Part shown: piece after piece, positions 20,753 through 31,508 of the stretch
Layout of the letters: every line of letters begins with the position of its first letter
Position numbering within the stretch: the stretch's first letter is position 1
The notes under the pieces: generated by a model
What the model saw: only the letters and a program-made list of their open reading frames with translations
What the model was told of the DNA's origin: nothing
Database searches by the model: none
Position numbers and translations under genes: made by a program
Origin: Comamonadaceae bacterium
Lineage (GTDB): Bacteria; Pseudomonadota; Gammaproteobacteria; Burkholderiales; Burkholderiaceae_C
NCBI GenBank assembly: GCA_947452785.1
Contig: CANGDZ010000003.1
Location: forward strand, 37,226 to 101,225
Direction: 5' to 3'
DNA length: 64,000 nucleotides

Positions 20753-20790
20753 AAAGCTCATCCTATGGTCACATGGGATGGGCTTTTGAC
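20753..20790 (+). terminator. Intrinsic terminator after leuB
   Basis: Two 15-base arms (20753-20767 and 20772-20786) pair completely if two G-U pairs are allowed, closing on a GTCA loop and running into TTTT. It ends the leucine operon. Confidence 0.8.
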
Positions 20791-20808
20791 TTTAACCAAG
20801 TCAGCTTT

Positions 20809-21294
20809 TTAATCGGCCACAGCGGTGGGCACAGGCTGGCCATTCTCCAAATTGATGCCAAAGTAACAAGGGTTGTTATTGGGTAGACAGCGCCCGGTTT
20901 GCGATTGACTGTTGCCGCGAGCCTCGGCCGCTTGCAAACAACGCCGGCCTTGGCAATCGGCACCACTGCTGCAAGTCTTGTTGGCATCCGCATAAGGCTG
21001 CACGCAGGCCAGCGTACCCATCATGCACACGCGCTGCCAATTACCGCCGCTGGCCTGGCATTGCGCAGGCGTTCCCTTGGCGCAATAGCCGTCCGTCAAC
21101 TTGAAATTGCTCTTGTCCCATGTGCCACCCCCGGCAGCGCAACGCGCTTCCTCGGTCGTGGGCAACTGAGCAAGGGGCGGTGTCACCTCGACTTTGGACA
21201 CTGCACATGCCGTCAACGCCCCTGCCACAACGAGCAGCATGAGCACAATGCCCGGTGCAGAAATCAACCGTCGAATCCATAAGCTGATATGCAT
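20809..21294 (-). CDS. Cysteine-rich lipoprotein of unknown function
   Basis: 161 residues from MHISLWIRR. A basic N-terminus and hydrophobic core (IVLMLLVVAGA) lead to the lipobox LTAC, so it is probably lipid-anchored. The mature part has about ten cysteines in recurring Cys-x-Gly-Gly-x-Trp units (CAAGGGTW, CQASGGNW) and a SGADCQGRRCL segment, indicating a small disulfide-bonded repeat domain. I recognise no named family. It stands alone between leuB and the mazEF-like pair, on the opposite strand to leuB. Confidence 0.7.
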   Translation of the reverse strand: MHISLWIRRLISAPGIVLMLLVVAGALTACAVSKVEVTPPLAQLPTTEEARCAAGGGTWDKSNFKLTDGYCAKGTPAQCQASGGNWQRVCMMGTLACVQPYADANKTCSSGADCQGRRCLQAAEARGNSQSQTGRCLPNNNPCYFGINLENGQPVPTAVAD

Positions 21295-21322
21295 TTTTTC
21301 TCCCAGAATTCCTACTGAAAAA

Positions 21323-21650
21323 TCAGGTGGCAAAGACTTCTTGCAAAGTCATCAGGATTTTTTGCTGCATCGTGCCAGAAACTGCGCCCAGTTTTTTGAC
21401 AAATCGCGCCTTGTCTACCGTGCGCAGTTGATCCAGCAAAATGCGCCCTTTGGTTGCCTGGAAGGTCAATTGAGGACGAAACGGCGCATCGAACCCTTTT
21501 GAAGTCATGGGCGCCACGATCACAGTGCGCAAGTGTTCGTTCATTTCCGAGGGGGAAACGACCACACAAGGGCGAATTTTTTTGAATCTCACTGCCAATC
21601 GTCGGATCCAAGTTGATCAACCACACCTCGCCGCGCTTTACCACTGCCAA
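21323..21650 (-). pseudogene. mazF: MazF/PemK-like toxin gene with a +1 frameshift in an A7 run
   Basis: The frame from 21650 gives MAVVKRGEVWLINLDPTIGSEI, the classical MazF beginning (GEVWLINLDPTIGSE), then runs off. The rest of the protein (IRPCVVVSPSEMN, then VIVAPMTSKG) continues in the adjacent frame from about 21590 to 21323. Removing one A from the seven-A run on the coding strand (21577-21583 on the plus strand reads T7) restores a product of about 108 residues, normal for this ribosome-independent mRNA endonuclease. It overlaps the antitoxin stop by 13 bases. It could be a decayed gene, a sequencing error in a homopolymer, or a slippage site. Confidence 0.8.
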
Positions 21651-21886
21651 TCCTCTTCATCGACCAAAGCGTGCTCACCCAACACCTGCTTGTCGTCCAC
21701 CGCCGCCGCAATGGTCTGCGCCGCTGCCGCCCAGCCCTCACGCGCCCGGGGCCGTGGCTTGCTGAGAACGAGCGTGCCGTCCTTGACTTCAATGTCAGCC
21801 TCATCGTGCAAGCCGGCTTGCGCCAGCAAAGGTTTGGGAATAATGACACCCCGGGAATTCCCAAAGGGTCGAATGGTCACGTGCAT
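21638..21886 (-). CDS. mazE: AbrB/MazE-family antitoxin
   Basis: 82 residues from MHVTIRPFGNSRGVIIPK, the swapped-hairpin AbrB DNA-binding fold (about 1-45), with an acidic Trp-containing tail (LVDEEDWQW) that normally plugs the toxin. The overlap with the toxin gene implies coupled translation. The antitoxin frame is intact while the toxin frame is broken. Confidence 0.88.
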   Translation of the reverse strand: MHVTIRPFGNSRGVIIPKPLLAQAGLHDEADIEVKDGTLVLSKPRPRAREGWAAAAQTIAAAVDDKQVLGEHALVDEEDWQW

Positions 21887-22180
21887 AGACAGCCTCATTG
21901 AATGACATGGAATCACTCTACATTGGAATAACACTGGTCAAGAAAAATTGAGCCCCAGTCAAGGCTGAATATGTTCGAACGAACAGCATGTCCGAATCGA
22001 CTTTGCAAATCGAGGTGCAAGTCAAACAACAGCAGCAGGCATAAAGAATACTTTTGAATTTAATTTACTATAACCTGAGGCAGTGCAGGAATAATTTTTC
22101 ATAGCCATTCCGAAATCATTTTGGGCCTCGCGCCCCTCTGTCAGCCACTCCCAAGATGGCTTCCGTTACAATCAATTCCC
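21887..22180. other. Intergenic, AT-richer stretch between mazE and the asd leader
   Basis: No gene supported. It should hold the leftward mazEF promoter near 21890-21950 and the rightward asd promoter. A TACAAT at 22167-22172 is a fair -10 box, placing the start of transcription close to the ATG at 22181; I could not see a convincing -35 box. Confidence 0.4.
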
Positions 22181-22282
22181 ATGTTTCACGCCCACTCGTT
22201 CTGTCTGAACTTTGCTGCTGCCCCTCGGTTGGTGGTCGGTGCGCGTGCATTCTCCCCAAAAACCACGACCATTAAGGGCTGA
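22181..22282 (+). CDS. Putative asd leader peptide with Thr-Thr-Thr-Ile-Lys control codons
   Basis: A 33-codon frame starts with ATG and ends with KTTTIKG then TGA. Codons 28-30 are ACC ACG ACC (Thr), followed by ATT (Ile) and AAG (Lys). asd, the next gene, makes aspartate semialdehyde, the branch point to Thr (and Ile), Met and Lys, so a run of these codons directly before competing hairpins is what an attenuation leader peptide looks like. There is no Shine-Dalgarno; with TACAAT at 22167-22172 the message could be leaderless. Inferred, not recognised from a database. Confidence 0.55.
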   Translation: MFHAHSFCLNFAAAPRLVVGARAFSPKTTTIKG

Positions 22283-22308
22283 ACGGCTCCGGTATCGTCG
22301 TGCGCCCT

Positions 22309-22355
22309 CCCGGCCAGACGAGCCGGGCAAACAGTCTGGTCTGACACTGTTTTTT
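22309..22355 (+). promoter_or_regulatory. Putative transcription attenuator upstream of asd
   Basis: Three competing hairpins follow the leader peptide. CCCGGC (22309-22314) pairs with GCCGGG (22322-22327). CCAGAC (22314-22319) can instead pair with GTCTGG (22334-22339), an antiterminator. AAACAGT (22329-22335) pairs with ACTGTTT (22346-22352), and T residues continue to 22355: a terminator that ends 19 bases before the asd ATG. The second structure excludes both others, the logic of amino-acid attenuators. Confidence 0.55.
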
Positions 22356-22374
22356 AATTTGAAAGGGCGTTGAA

Positions 22375-23505
22375 ATGAGCAAGTTAGTAGGTTTGGTCGG
22401 CTGGCGCGGCATGGTCGGCTCGGTGTTGATGGACCGCATGGCGCAAGAAAAAGACTTCGACTTGATCGAGCCTTTGTTCTTCTCAACTTCCAACGCGGGC
22501 GGCAAAGCCCCCGCGATGGCCAAGAATGAGACCACGCTGCAAGACGCTTTCAACATCGAGCAGCTCAAGCGCTGCGACATCATCATCACCGCCCAAGGCG
22601 GCGACTACACCAGCGAAGTCTTCCCCAAGCTGCGCGCGGCAGGCTGGAACGGTCACTGGATCGATGCGGCTTCGACCCTGCGCATGGAAAAAGACGCGGT
22701 GATCATCCTTGATCCGGTCAACATGCCTGTTATCCAAAACGCCCTGGCCCACGGAGGCAATAACTGGGTGGGCGGCAACTGCACGGTGTCGTGCATGTTG
22801 ATGGGCGTGGGTGCACTCTACAAGGCCGGTTTGGTCGAGTGGATGAGCACCCAGACATACCAAGCCGCTTCTGGCGGCGGCGCCCAGCACATGCGCGAGT
22901 TGCTGACCCAATACGGCACGCTGAACGCCGAAGTCAAAGCCTTGCTGGACGATCCCAAAAGCGCGATTTTGGAAATCGACCGCATGGTGGTGGCCAAGCA
23001 ACGCGCCCTGACTGCGGCCGAGACCGCAAACTTTGGCGTGCCTCTGGGCGGCTCGCTGATCCCTTGGATCGACAAAGATCTCGGCAATGGCATGTCCAAA
23101 GAAGAGTGGAAAGGCATGGCCGAGACCAACAAAATATTGGGCTTGGGCGAAGGCTTCAGCACCGCAGCGATTCCCGTCGACGGTTTTTGCGTGCGCGTGG
23201 GCGCCATGCGCTGCCACAGCCAGGCTTTGACCTTCAAGCTGAAAAAAGACGTGCCCGTGGCCGACATCGAAGCCATGATCGCCGCCGACAACCCCTGGGT
23301 CAAAGTGGTGCCGAACACCCGCGAAGCCACCATCCAAGATCTGACCCCCGTGGCCGTCACCGGCACGATGACAATCCCCGTGGGCCGTATTCGCAAATTG
23401 GCCATGGGGCCAGAGTATGTGGGCGCGTTCACCATTGGTGACCAACTGTTGTGGGGCGCGGCCGAGCCGCTGCGCCGCATGCTGCGCATTTTGTTGGACG
23501 CTTGA
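22375..23505 (+). CDS. asd: Aspartate-semialdehyde dehydrogenase
   Basis: 376 residues. [14 protein letters not shown] is the NADP-binding start, [11 protein letters not shown] carries the catalytic Cys, and the substrate His lies near [10 protein letters not shown]. It reduces aspartyl phosphate to the semialdehyde for Thr, Met, Lys and diaminopimelate synthesis. AAGGG precedes the ATG. First of the asd-fimV-truA-trpFBA-accD block. Confidence 0.97.
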   Translation: MSKLVGLVGWRGMVGSVLMDRMAQEKDFDLIEPLFFSTSNAGGKAPAMAKNETTLQDAFNIEQLKRCDIIITAQGGDYTSEVFPKLRAAGWNGHWIDAASTLRMEKDAVIILDPVNMPVIQNALAHGGNNWVGGNCTVSCMLMGVGALYKAGLVEWMSTQTYQAASGGGAQHMRELLTQYGTLNAEVKALLDDPKSAILEIDRMVVAKQRALTAAETANFGVPLGGSLIPWIDKDLGNGMSKEEWKGMAETNKILGLGEGFSTAAIPVDGFCVRVGAMRCHSQALTFKLKKDVPVADIEAMIAADNPWVKVVPNTREATIQDLTPVAVTGTMTIPVGRIRKLAMGPEYVGAFTIGDQLLWGAAEPLRRMLRILLDA

Positions 23506-23539
23506 TGGTTCAGACCACCACCGCTGTGAAGATGCTCTG

Positions 23540-24328
23540 ATGATGCGTTTATTCAAACCGTTCTCACCGACCTGCGGGGCCTGGGCTGCGGCCTTGGCGC
23601 TCTGCTGGGTCGCGCCCATGGCCACAGCGCAAAGCGCCCTTACTCCGGTGCAAACGACGTTGCAAGCGCCTGTACAAACCTCGGGCAAAGCGGTCTCGGG
23701 GCGCGTCTCGGAACCGGTCAATGAGGCGGTGTCGAGCGCGGCTTCAACCGCAGCAAAGCCCGCAACCCCGGCCACGGAGACAACCACCGAGACGCCCTCA
23801 GCGCCCTCTTCGCCCGCGCCGACCAGCGCAACCGTCGAAGCGCCTCAGGCTACGGATTGGGATCGCATGCTGGAGGTGGCAGAGCCCCTCATCACCAACC
23901 CTTTGATCGGGGCTGGTGCCCTGCTGGCCTTGATGTTGATATTGGCCGTACTGATGTACCGCCGCAACAAGCGCAACGATGCCTTGGTCCTGTCTTCACC
24001 CCAGTGGGTGAACGACGAACCCGAAGTCAATGGGGACCCCTTACTGCCCACCCGGGGCCTGCAAGCCGAAATCATGGCGCTCGATCTGGAGTTGGGTCCC
24101 TCTGTTGCGCCTACTCATGCAAGCGCCCATGCGTTTTCAGCGCCGCAGCAGTCCATGCCTGCCACGCCCAGCTCCGAAGACCTGAGCTTGAGCAAGCTGC
24201 AGTGGGCGCAACAACTGCTCGCTGCAGGCGAGTATGAACTGGCTCGGGTGTTGCTCACCTCGGTGGCCGAGACGCTGCACAGCCAGCTGCAACAGCGCGG
24301 CGACTCAACGCAAGGACCACGCCAGTGA
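23540..24328 (+). CDS. Short FimV-like membrane protein
   Basis: 262 residues. A signal peptide (to about residue 30, MATAQS) is followed by a Pro/Thr/Ala-rich stretch, one transmembrane helix (about 124-145, ending in MYRRNKR) and a C-terminal helix LLAAGEYELARVLLTSVAE that matches the FimV C-terminal domain. In Burkholderiales, FimV-type proteins between asd and truA are usually several hundred residues longer with a LysM domain; here neither LysM nor the long acidic repeat region is present. FimV homologues organise polar type IV pili and secretion. It overlaps truA by four bases. Confidence 0.75.
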   Translation: MMRLFKPFSPTCGAWAAALALCWVAPMATAQSALTPVQTTLQAPVQTSGKAVSGRVSEPVNEAVSSAASTAAKPATPATETTTETPSAPSSPAPTSATVEAPQATDWDRMLEVAEPLITNPLIGAGALLALMLILAVLMYRRNKRNDALVLSSPQWVNDEPEVNGDPLLPTRGLQAEIMALDLELGPSVAPTHASAHAFSAPQQSMPATPSSEDLSLSKLQWAQQLLAAGEYELARVLLTSVAETLHSQLQQRGDSTQGPRQ

Positions 24329-25107
24329 GGGTGGCCATGGGCGTTTGCTACAACGGCAGCGCTTACCAGGGCTGGCAAAGCCAAAGCTCGGGCCTGACGG
24401 TTCAAGACAAACTGGAAAAAGCGCTCGCCCAATTCACCACCCACAAAGTCTCGACCCTGTGCGCGGGCCGCACCGATGCGGGCGTGCACGGCTTGATGCA
24501 GGTGATTCACTTTGACACCGAGCTGGTGCGCGACATTTCGTCTTGGGTACGCGGCACCAACCGCTACTTGCCGTTTGACATCGCCATTCAATGGGCGCGT
24601 GAAATGCCGCCCACCTTTCATTGCCGCGGCAGCGCCGTGGCGCGGCGCTATGCCTACATCGTGCTGGAGTCGCCGGTTCGGCCCAGCCTGGAGTCGGGCC
24701 GGGTCGGTTGGGTGTACCGCCCACTCAACCTGCAAGCCATGCAAGAAGCGGCTGCGCACCTGATTGGTGAACACGATTTCACCTCGTTTCGCGCCAGCAG
24801 CTGCCAAGCGCTGTCGCCCGTCAAACGCCTGACCCAGATCGACATTCACCAGCATGGCCCCTACTGGCGCCTGGAGTTTGAAGGCTCGGCCTTCTTGCAC
24901 CACATGATTCGCAACATCATGGGCTGCCTAGTCACGATTGGCCAAGGCTTTGAGAGCCCCGACTGGATGCGCGAGGTGCTGCACGCGCGCAGCCGCAAGG
25001 CCGCAGCCCCGACGTTTTCGCCCGACGGTTTGTATTTCAAAGGGCCTGTGTACGAGGCCCAATGGGGCTTGCCAGACGCCACGCCCGCTTTCGATTGGCT
25101 GCCATGA
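24325..25107 (+). CDS. truA: tRNA pseudouridine(38-40) synthase
   Basis: 260 residues with a GTG start that overlaps the preceding TGA stop (GTGA). The YNGSAYQGWQSQ N-terminal motif and GRTDAGVHGLMQV with the catalytic Asp are clear. It isomerises U38-U40 in the anticodon arm. It overlaps trpF by an ATGA junction, implying translational coupling. Confidence 0.96.
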   Translation: MRVAMGVCYNGSAYQGWQSQSSGLTVQDKLEKALAQFTTHKVSTLCAGRTDAGVHGLMQVIHFDTELVRDISSWVRGTNRYLPFDIAIQWAREMPPTFHCRGSAVARRYAYIVLESPVRPSLESGRVGWVYRPLNLQAMQEAAAHLIGEHDFTSFRASSCQALSPVKRLTQIDIHQHGPYWRLEFEGSAFLHHMIRNIMGCLVTIGQGFESPDWMREVLHARSRKAAAPTFSPDGLYFKGPVYEAQWGLPDATPAFDWLP

Positions 25108-25790
25108 ACACACTGCCTCAAATACTCCATCGCACTCGCATCAAAATGTGCGGCTTCACACGTGAGGCTGATGTCCTGGCCGCAGCTGCGCTGGGTGTCG
25201 ACGCCATTGGGCTGAACCTCTACCCGCCCAGCCCCCGCAGCGTGAGCATCGAGCGCGCAGCCGAATTGGCCCGCCTGCTGCCCGCTTTTGCGCTCCCGGT
25301 ACTTTTGTTTGTCAACGATACCGCCGAGCGCATTGATGCTGCATGCGCTGCAGTGCCTGGCGCTTGGCTACAGTTTCACGGGGACGAATCGCCCGAGTTT
25401 TGCGCAACCATGACGCAGCGCACAGGTCGCCCACACCTGAAAGCGGCCCGAATCCCCTTGTCAGAGGCTCCCAATTTCAACTTGTTAGAATTTGCAACTA
25501 ATCACCACGCTGCACAAGCCCTCTTGCTCGACGCCCATGTCGACGGATACGGCGGTAGCGGAAAAACTTTCAATTGGTCACACCTGCCACCAAACGTCAA
25601 TGCTCACCTCGTTTTGTCTGGTGGACTCACACCTGCAAACGTGGGCGATGGCATGCGCGCGCTGCGCACGCACGGCCTGTCACTGGCCGTTGACGTGAGC
25701 TCGGGTATCGAAGCAGGCAAGGGTCTGAAAGATGCCGAAAAAATGCAGCAGTTTGTCGCCGCCGTGCGCGCCGCCGACAACGCCTCCTGA
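25104..25790 (+). CDS. trpF: Phosphoribosylanthranilate isomerase
   Basis: 228 residues from [21 protein letters not shown]; the ATG overlaps the truA stop. KMCGFTR carries the general-base Cys; [13 protein letters not shown] has the catalytic Asp; [10 protein letters not shown] and DVSSGIE are the phosphate-binding ends. Third reaction of tryptophan synthesis. Confidence 0.97.
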   Translation: MNTLPQILHRTRIKMCGFTREADVLAAAALGVDAIGLNLYPPSPRSVSIERAAELARLLPAFALPVLLFVNDTAERIDAACAAVPGAWLQFHGDESPEFCATMTQRTGRPHLKAARIPLSEAPNFNLLEFATNHHAAQALLLDAHVDGYGGSGKTFNWSHLPPNVNAHLVLSGGLTPANVGDGMRALRTHGLSLAVDVSSGIEAGKGLKDAEKMQQFVAAVRAADNAS

Positions 25791-25810
25791 AACTTTTTTT
25801 CAAGGTCACC

Positions 25811-27094
25811 ATGTACGAATACCAACAGCCCGATGCCAAAGGGCATTTCGGCATTTATGGCGGCAGTTTTGTCAGCGAGACGCTGACGCACGCCATCAAC
25901 GAGCTCAAAGCCGCTTACGCCAAATACCAGCACGACCCGGAATTCATCGCCGAGTTCAAGTCCGAGCTGGCCCACTTTGTCGGGCGCCCCTCGCCCATCT
26001 ACCACGCAGCGCGCATGAGCCGTGAAATGGGCGGCGCGCAGATCTTCCTGAAGCGCGAAGACCTGAATCACACCGGCGCACACAAGATCAACAACACCAT
26101 TGGTCAGGCCATGCTCGCCAAACGCATGGGCAAGCCACGCGTGATTGCCGAAACCGGCGCCGGTCAGCACGGTGTGGCCACGGCCACCATCTGCGCCCGT
26201 TACGGCCTGGAGTGCGTGGTCTACATGGGCGCTGAAGATGTGAAACGCCAAAGCCCCAACGTGTACCGCATGAAGCTCTTGGGCGCGACCGTCATCCCCG
26301 TCGAGTCGGGCAGCAAAACCCTGAAAGATGCGCTCAACGAAGCCATGCGCGACTGGGTGGCCAACGTGGACAACACCTTCTACATCATCGGCACGGTGGC
26401 GGGCCCGCACCCCTACCCCATGATGGTGCGCGACTTCCAAAGCGTGATTGGCGAAGAGTGCCTGACGCAAATGCCCGAGATGTTCAAAAGCCTGAAAATG
26501 GCCGAAGAACAACCGGACGCCGTGGTGGCCTGCGTTGGCGGCGGCAGCAACGCCATGGGCATCTTCTACCCCTACATCGGCCACGAGCACACCCGCCTGA
26601 TTGGCGTGGAAGCTGCAGGTGAAGGCCTGGGCACGCACAAACACTCGGCCTCTTTGCAACTGGGCAGCCCCGGCGTGTTGCATGGCAATCGCACTTATAT
26701 TTTGCAAGACGACAACGGCCAAATCACCGAAACGCACAGCATCAGCGCGGGCCTGGACTACCCGGGCGTGGGCCCTGAGCATGCGTTTTTGAAAGACATT
26801 GGCCGCGCAGAGTACGTGGGCATCACCGACAAAGAAGCGCTCGAAGCCTTTCATTACCTGTGCCGTACCGAGGGCATCATCCCCGCGCTCGAATCCAGCC
26901 ACGCGGTAGCCTACGCCATGAAATTGGCCAAGACCATGCGCACAGACCAAAGCATTTTGGTGAACCTGTCGGGCCGTGGCGACAAAGACATTGGCACCGT
27001 GGCCGACCTGTCCAACGCCGACTTTTACTGCCGCCCCAGCTGCCAGGGCCAAGCGGTCAAAGGTGGCGAGCAAACCATCCAGGTGTACAAATGA
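25811..27094 (+). CDS. trpB: Tryptophan synthase beta chain
   Basis: 427 residues, slightly longer than usual at the C-terminus. [15 protein letters not shown] holds the PLP-binding lysine, and GGGSNAMG binds PLP phosphate. It condenses indole with serine. The stop overlaps the trpA start (ATGA). Confidence 0.98.
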   Translation: MYEYQQPDAKGHFGIYGGSFVSETLTHAINELKAAYAKYQHDPEFIAEFKSELAHFVGRPSPIYHAARMSREMGGAQIFLKREDLNHTGAHKINNTIGQAMLAKRMGKPRVIAETGAGQHGVATATICARYGLECVVYMGAEDVKRQSPNVYRMKLLGATVIPVESGSKTLKDALNEAMRDWVANVDNTFYIIGTVAGPHPYPMMVRDFQSVIGEECLTQMPEMFKSLKMAEEQPDAVVACVGGGSNAMGIFYPYIGHEHTRLIGVEAAGEGLGTHKHSASLQLGSPGVLHGNRTYILQDDNGQITETHSISAGLDYPGVGPEHAFLKDIGRAEYVGITDKEALEAFHYLCRTEGIIPALESSHAVAYAMKLAKTMRTDQSILVNLSGRGDKDIGTVADLSNADFYCRPSCQGQAVKGGEQTIQVYK

Positions 27095-27900
27095 GCCGTA
27101 TCGATGCCACCCTGGCCGCCCTCAAGTCCCAAGGCCGCAAAGCCTTGATCCCTTATGTCACGGCCGGTTACCCGTATGCCGATGTGACGCCCGAGCTGAT
27201 GCACAGCATGGTGGGCGCGGGCGCCGACATCATTGAGCTGGGGGTGCCGTTTTCTGATCCATCGGCCGACGGCCCGGTGATTCAAAAAGCCGGCGACAAG
27301 GCCTTGGCCTTTGGCATTGGTACCGTGCAAGTGCTGGAGATGGTGCGGGACTTTCGCAAGACCAATCAGCAGACCCCGGTGGTGTTGATGGGTTACGCCA
27401 ACCCGGTGGAGCGCTATGACCTGAAGCACGGCGCTGACAGCTTCATCCGCGATGCTTCTGAAGCCGGTGTGGACGGCGTGTTAATTGTCGACTACCCGCC
27501 TGAAGAATGCGTGGAGTTTGCCGCCAAGCTGCGCGCGCACCAGATGGATTTGATCTTTTTGCTGGCCCCCACCAGCACCGATGCGCGTATGCAGCAAGTG
27601 GCTCAAGTGGCCAGCGGCTATGTGTATTACGTCTCGCTCAAAGGCGTGACCGGTTCGGGCACGCTCGATACCGGCGCGGTCGAAGCCATGCTGCCGCGCA
27701 TTCGCCAGCATGTCCACATCCCCGTGGGTGTGGGCTTTGGCATTCGCGATGCCGCCACTGCGCAAACCATTGGCCGCGTCGCCGATGCGGTGGTGATTGG
27801 CAGCAAAATCATTCAATTGATCGAGAATGAGCCGCGAGACCTTGTGGGCCCTGTGACGGCCGAGTTTTTGCGTGGTATCCGTGCCGCGCTGGACGCATAA
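27091..27900 (+). CDS. trpA: Tryptophan synthase alpha chain
   Basis: 269 residues starting at [30 protein letters not shown] has the catalytic Asp (the Glu is in the preceding strand), VLMGYANPV and SLKGVTGSG are standard. It cleaves indole-glycerol phosphate. Translationally coupled to trpB. Confidence 0.98.
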   Translation: MSRIDATLAALKSQGRKALIPYVTAGYPYADVTPELMHSMVGAGADIIELGVPFSDPSADGPVIQKAGDKALAFGIGTVQVLEMVRDFRKTNQQTPVVLMGYANPVERYDLKHGADSFIRDASEAGVDGVLIVDYPPEECVEFAAKLRAHQMDLIFLLAPTSTDARMQQVAQVASGYVYYVSLKGVTGSGTLDTGAVEAMLPRIRQHVHIPVGVGFGIRDAATAQTIGRVADAVVIGSKIIQLIENEPRDLVGPVTAEFLRGIRAALDA

Positions 27901-27955
27901 TCCGCCTGTATGAAACCAGCAAGCCGCAGGGCGGCTTGCTTTGTTGGAGAACACC

Positions 27956-28831
27956 ATGAGCTGGCTTGAAAAACTTCTGCCTCCCAAAATTTTGCACACC
28001 GACCCGGCCGACCGCCGCAGTGTGCCTGAAGGTCTTTGGATCAAGTGCCCCAGCTGCGAATCGGTGCTGTACAACACCGATCTGGAACACAACCAGAACG
28101 TCTGCCCCAACTGCGGTCACCACCACCGCATTGGCGCCCGCGCCCGACTGAATGCTTTTTTAGACGGCGAAGGCCGCTACGAAATTGGCCAAGAAGTGGT
28201 ACCGGTTGACGCCTTAAAATTCAAGGACAGCCGCAAATACCCCGAGCGCATCAAAGAAGCCATGGCCAACACCGGCGAGACCGATGCCTTGGTGGTCATG
28301 GGCGGCTCGGTGCAAAGCATCAACCTGGTAGCCGCTTGTTTTGAATTTGACTTCATGGGCGGCAGCATGGGCTCCGTCGTCGGCGAGCGTTTTGTGCGCG
28401 GTGTTGAAACCGCCATCGAACAAAAAGTGCCTTTCTTGTGCTTCACCGCTACCGGCGGCGCGCGCATGCAAGAAGGCCTGTTGTCTTTGATGCAAATGGC
28501 CAAAACCAATGCGGCGCTGACCCGTTTGGCGAAAAAGGGGCTGCCCTACATCAGCGTGTTGACCGACCCGACCATGGGCGGCGTATCGGCCGGCTTTGCC
28601 TTTTTGGGTGATGTGGTGATTGCCGAGCCCAAAGCCCTGATCGGCTTTGCTGGGCCCCGCGTGATTGAAAGCACTGTGCGTGTGACGCTGCCTGAAGGTT
28701 TTCAGCGCGCCGAGTTTTTGCAGCAAAAAGGCGCGATCGACTTCATCAGCGACCGCCGCGAACTGCGCAGCAAAGTGGCACACATTTTGGCCATGTTGCA
28801 ACGCCAACCGGCCGACGCGGTTAGCGGTTAA
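27956..28831 (+). CDS. accD: Acetyl-CoA carboxylase carboxyltransferase beta subunit
   Basis: 291 residues. An N-terminal zinc ribbon (CPSC...CPNCGHHH, about residues 28-50) precedes the crotonase-fold carboxyltransferase domain with [11 protein letters not shown] and [11 protein letters not shown]. It makes malonyl-CoA with AccA. It lies 55 bases after trpA, with TTGGAG before the start. In many Burkholderiales folC follows; here the next gene is yggT on the other strand. Confidence 0.97.
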   Translation: MSWLEKLLPPKILHTDPADRRSVPEGLWIKCPSCESVLYNTDLEHNQNVCPNCGHHHRIGARARLNAFLDGEGRYEIGQEVVPVDALKFKDSRKYPERIKEAMANTGETDALVVMGGSVQSINLVAACFEFDFMGGSMGSVVGERFVRGVETAIEQKVPFLCFTATGGARMQEGLLSLMQMAKTNAALTRLAKKGLPYISVLTDPTMGGVSAGFAFLGDVVIAEPKALIGFAGPRVIESTVRVTLPEGFQRAEFLQQKGAIDFISDRRELRSKVAHILAMLQRQPADAVSG

Positions 28832-28840
28832 AGCGCCAGC

Positions 28841-29389
28841 TCAGTGCATCAGCCCCATTTGGAGGGCGCCCAAGACCATGCCGGCAATTTGCAGCAACAG
28901 CAGCAGCACCAGGCTGGACAGGTCCACCCCGCCGATCAACGGGACTACCCGGCGAATCGGCGCCAACCAGGGTTGGCACAAGCGTTCGATCAACACCATG
29001 TTCATCGAGCCCGGTTGCACCCAACTGAGCACGGCATAGATCAAGATCAACGCGCTCAGGCCGGAGATCACCAACTGGGCTAGGCCCATCACGCTGAGCA
29101 ACAACACCGCCAACAAGGTGCCGTGACCACTGGAGAGCAACCACAGCGCCACAAACTGCGCCAGCTTGGCCAACCAGGCCCCGGCCAGACTGGACGTGTC
29201 CAATCGACCGGCAGCAGGCAGCCAGCGGCGCAGGGGCAAAACCAGCCAATCGCTCACTGCAAAAATAAAACGCCCAATGGGGTTGTTGAATGGAATGCGC
29301 TGCCACTGCATGATCAACCGCAACAGGCAGGCACCGCCCACCAAACCCGCGGCCACATCCAACAACAAACTGATGATCTGTGTAAACAA
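28841..29389 (-). CDS. YggT family membrane protein
   Basis: 182 residues from a TTG start chosen because GGAGGA lies six bases before it and homologues begin at MFTQIISLLLD. It contains two YggT repeats, each with two transmembrane helices and the motif FNNPIGR / WLAPIRRVVPLIGGVDLS. YggT homologues are linked to osmotic tolerance and cell division, but are poorly defined. Convergent with accD (9-base gap), divergent from lysS. Confidence 0.85.
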   Translation of the reverse strand: MFTQIISLLLDVAAGLVGGACLLRLIMQWQRIPFNNPIGRFIFAVSDWLVLPLRRWLPAAGRLDTSSLAGAWLAKLAQFVALWLLSSGHGTLLAVLLLSVMGLAQLVISGLSALILIYAVLSWVQPGSMNMVLIERLCQPWLAPIRRVVPLIGGVDLSSLVLLLLLQIAGMVLGALQMGLMH

Positions 29390-29553
29390 ATGGACTCCTC
29401 CAGAACTGGTGTCATGATACCGTTGACTGCCCTTAAAATAGATGGCTAGAGTGAATACCGCCCAACCCACTGATTCGATTTCCTTTTTCGACTTCAACTT
29501 CCACCCTTCGTGACGGCTGCCTGCGCGCATGCCCCACCCACCTGACCTGCCCC

Positions 29554-31107
<1,554 letters not shown>

Positions 31108-31109
31108 AG

Positions 31110-31142
31110 AAAAAGGGACGGAAATGACTTCAGTCCCTTTTT
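31110..31142. terminator. Bidirectional intrinsic terminator after lysS
   Basis: AAAAAGGGAC (31110-31119) pairs with GTCCCTTTTT (31133-31142) around a 13-base loop. The flanking A and T runs make it usable on both strands, ending lysS and the leftward unit that finishes at 31166. Confidence 0.85.
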
Positions 31143-31165
31143 CATACGGCTCTCTTTTTTTCTGT

Positions 31166-31480
31166 TCAGCCTTTAGGCGGCAAACGCTGAACAGACTCTT
31201 GCACCTCTTTGACCTGCACGTCCACAATGTCGTCGTCTGAAGCACGGCCCTGACCGGCTTGGCGGCGTGCGGCGGACCATGGCCCGCCTTGAGCCATGCC
31301 ACGCGTCAAATCGCGGTAGCGTGTCCACAGCACCGCAACTTGCGGTTTGCGCCCGTGCAGTAACGACCACAGCGAGGTCACGATCAGCACCACCAGCAGG
31401 GCCAGCAACAGGCTGGCCGCAAAGATCAACGCGGCAGCGGCGAAGGCGAGTTTGAAAAACCAAGCAAAAAGTGCGTTCAT
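31166..31480 (-). CDS. Small membrane protein of unknown function
   Basis: 104 residues. One long hydrophobic N-terminal stretch (about 5-42, probably two short helices or one long helix) is followed by a basic segment GRKPQVAVLWTRYRDL and an acidic tail. I do not recognise a family. It lies 28 bases after nagZ and probably ends the lepA-to-nagZ cluster. Confidence 0.65.
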   Translation of the reverse strand: MNALFAWFFKLAFAAAALIFAASLLLALLVVLIVTSLWSLLHGRKPQVAVLWTRYRDLTRGMAQGGPWSAARRQAGQGRASDDDIVDVQVKEVQESVQRLPPKG

Positions 31481-31508
31481 GCAAAGTGTCGTGCGGTAGG
31501 AATCAAGC

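Noticed and set aside
25604..27073. Long open frame on the minus strand opposite trpB
   Set aside because: It is the antisense shadow of trpB in GC-rich codons; His/Val/Ala-rich with no domain. The same holds for long antisense frames at 233-1435, 17465-18727, 19617-20699, 22483-23787 and 29494-31302.
31110..31142. lysS hairpin as a riboswitch or attenuator
   Set aside because: It lies after the stop codon with A and T runs on both sides; an ordinary bidirectional terminator explains it.
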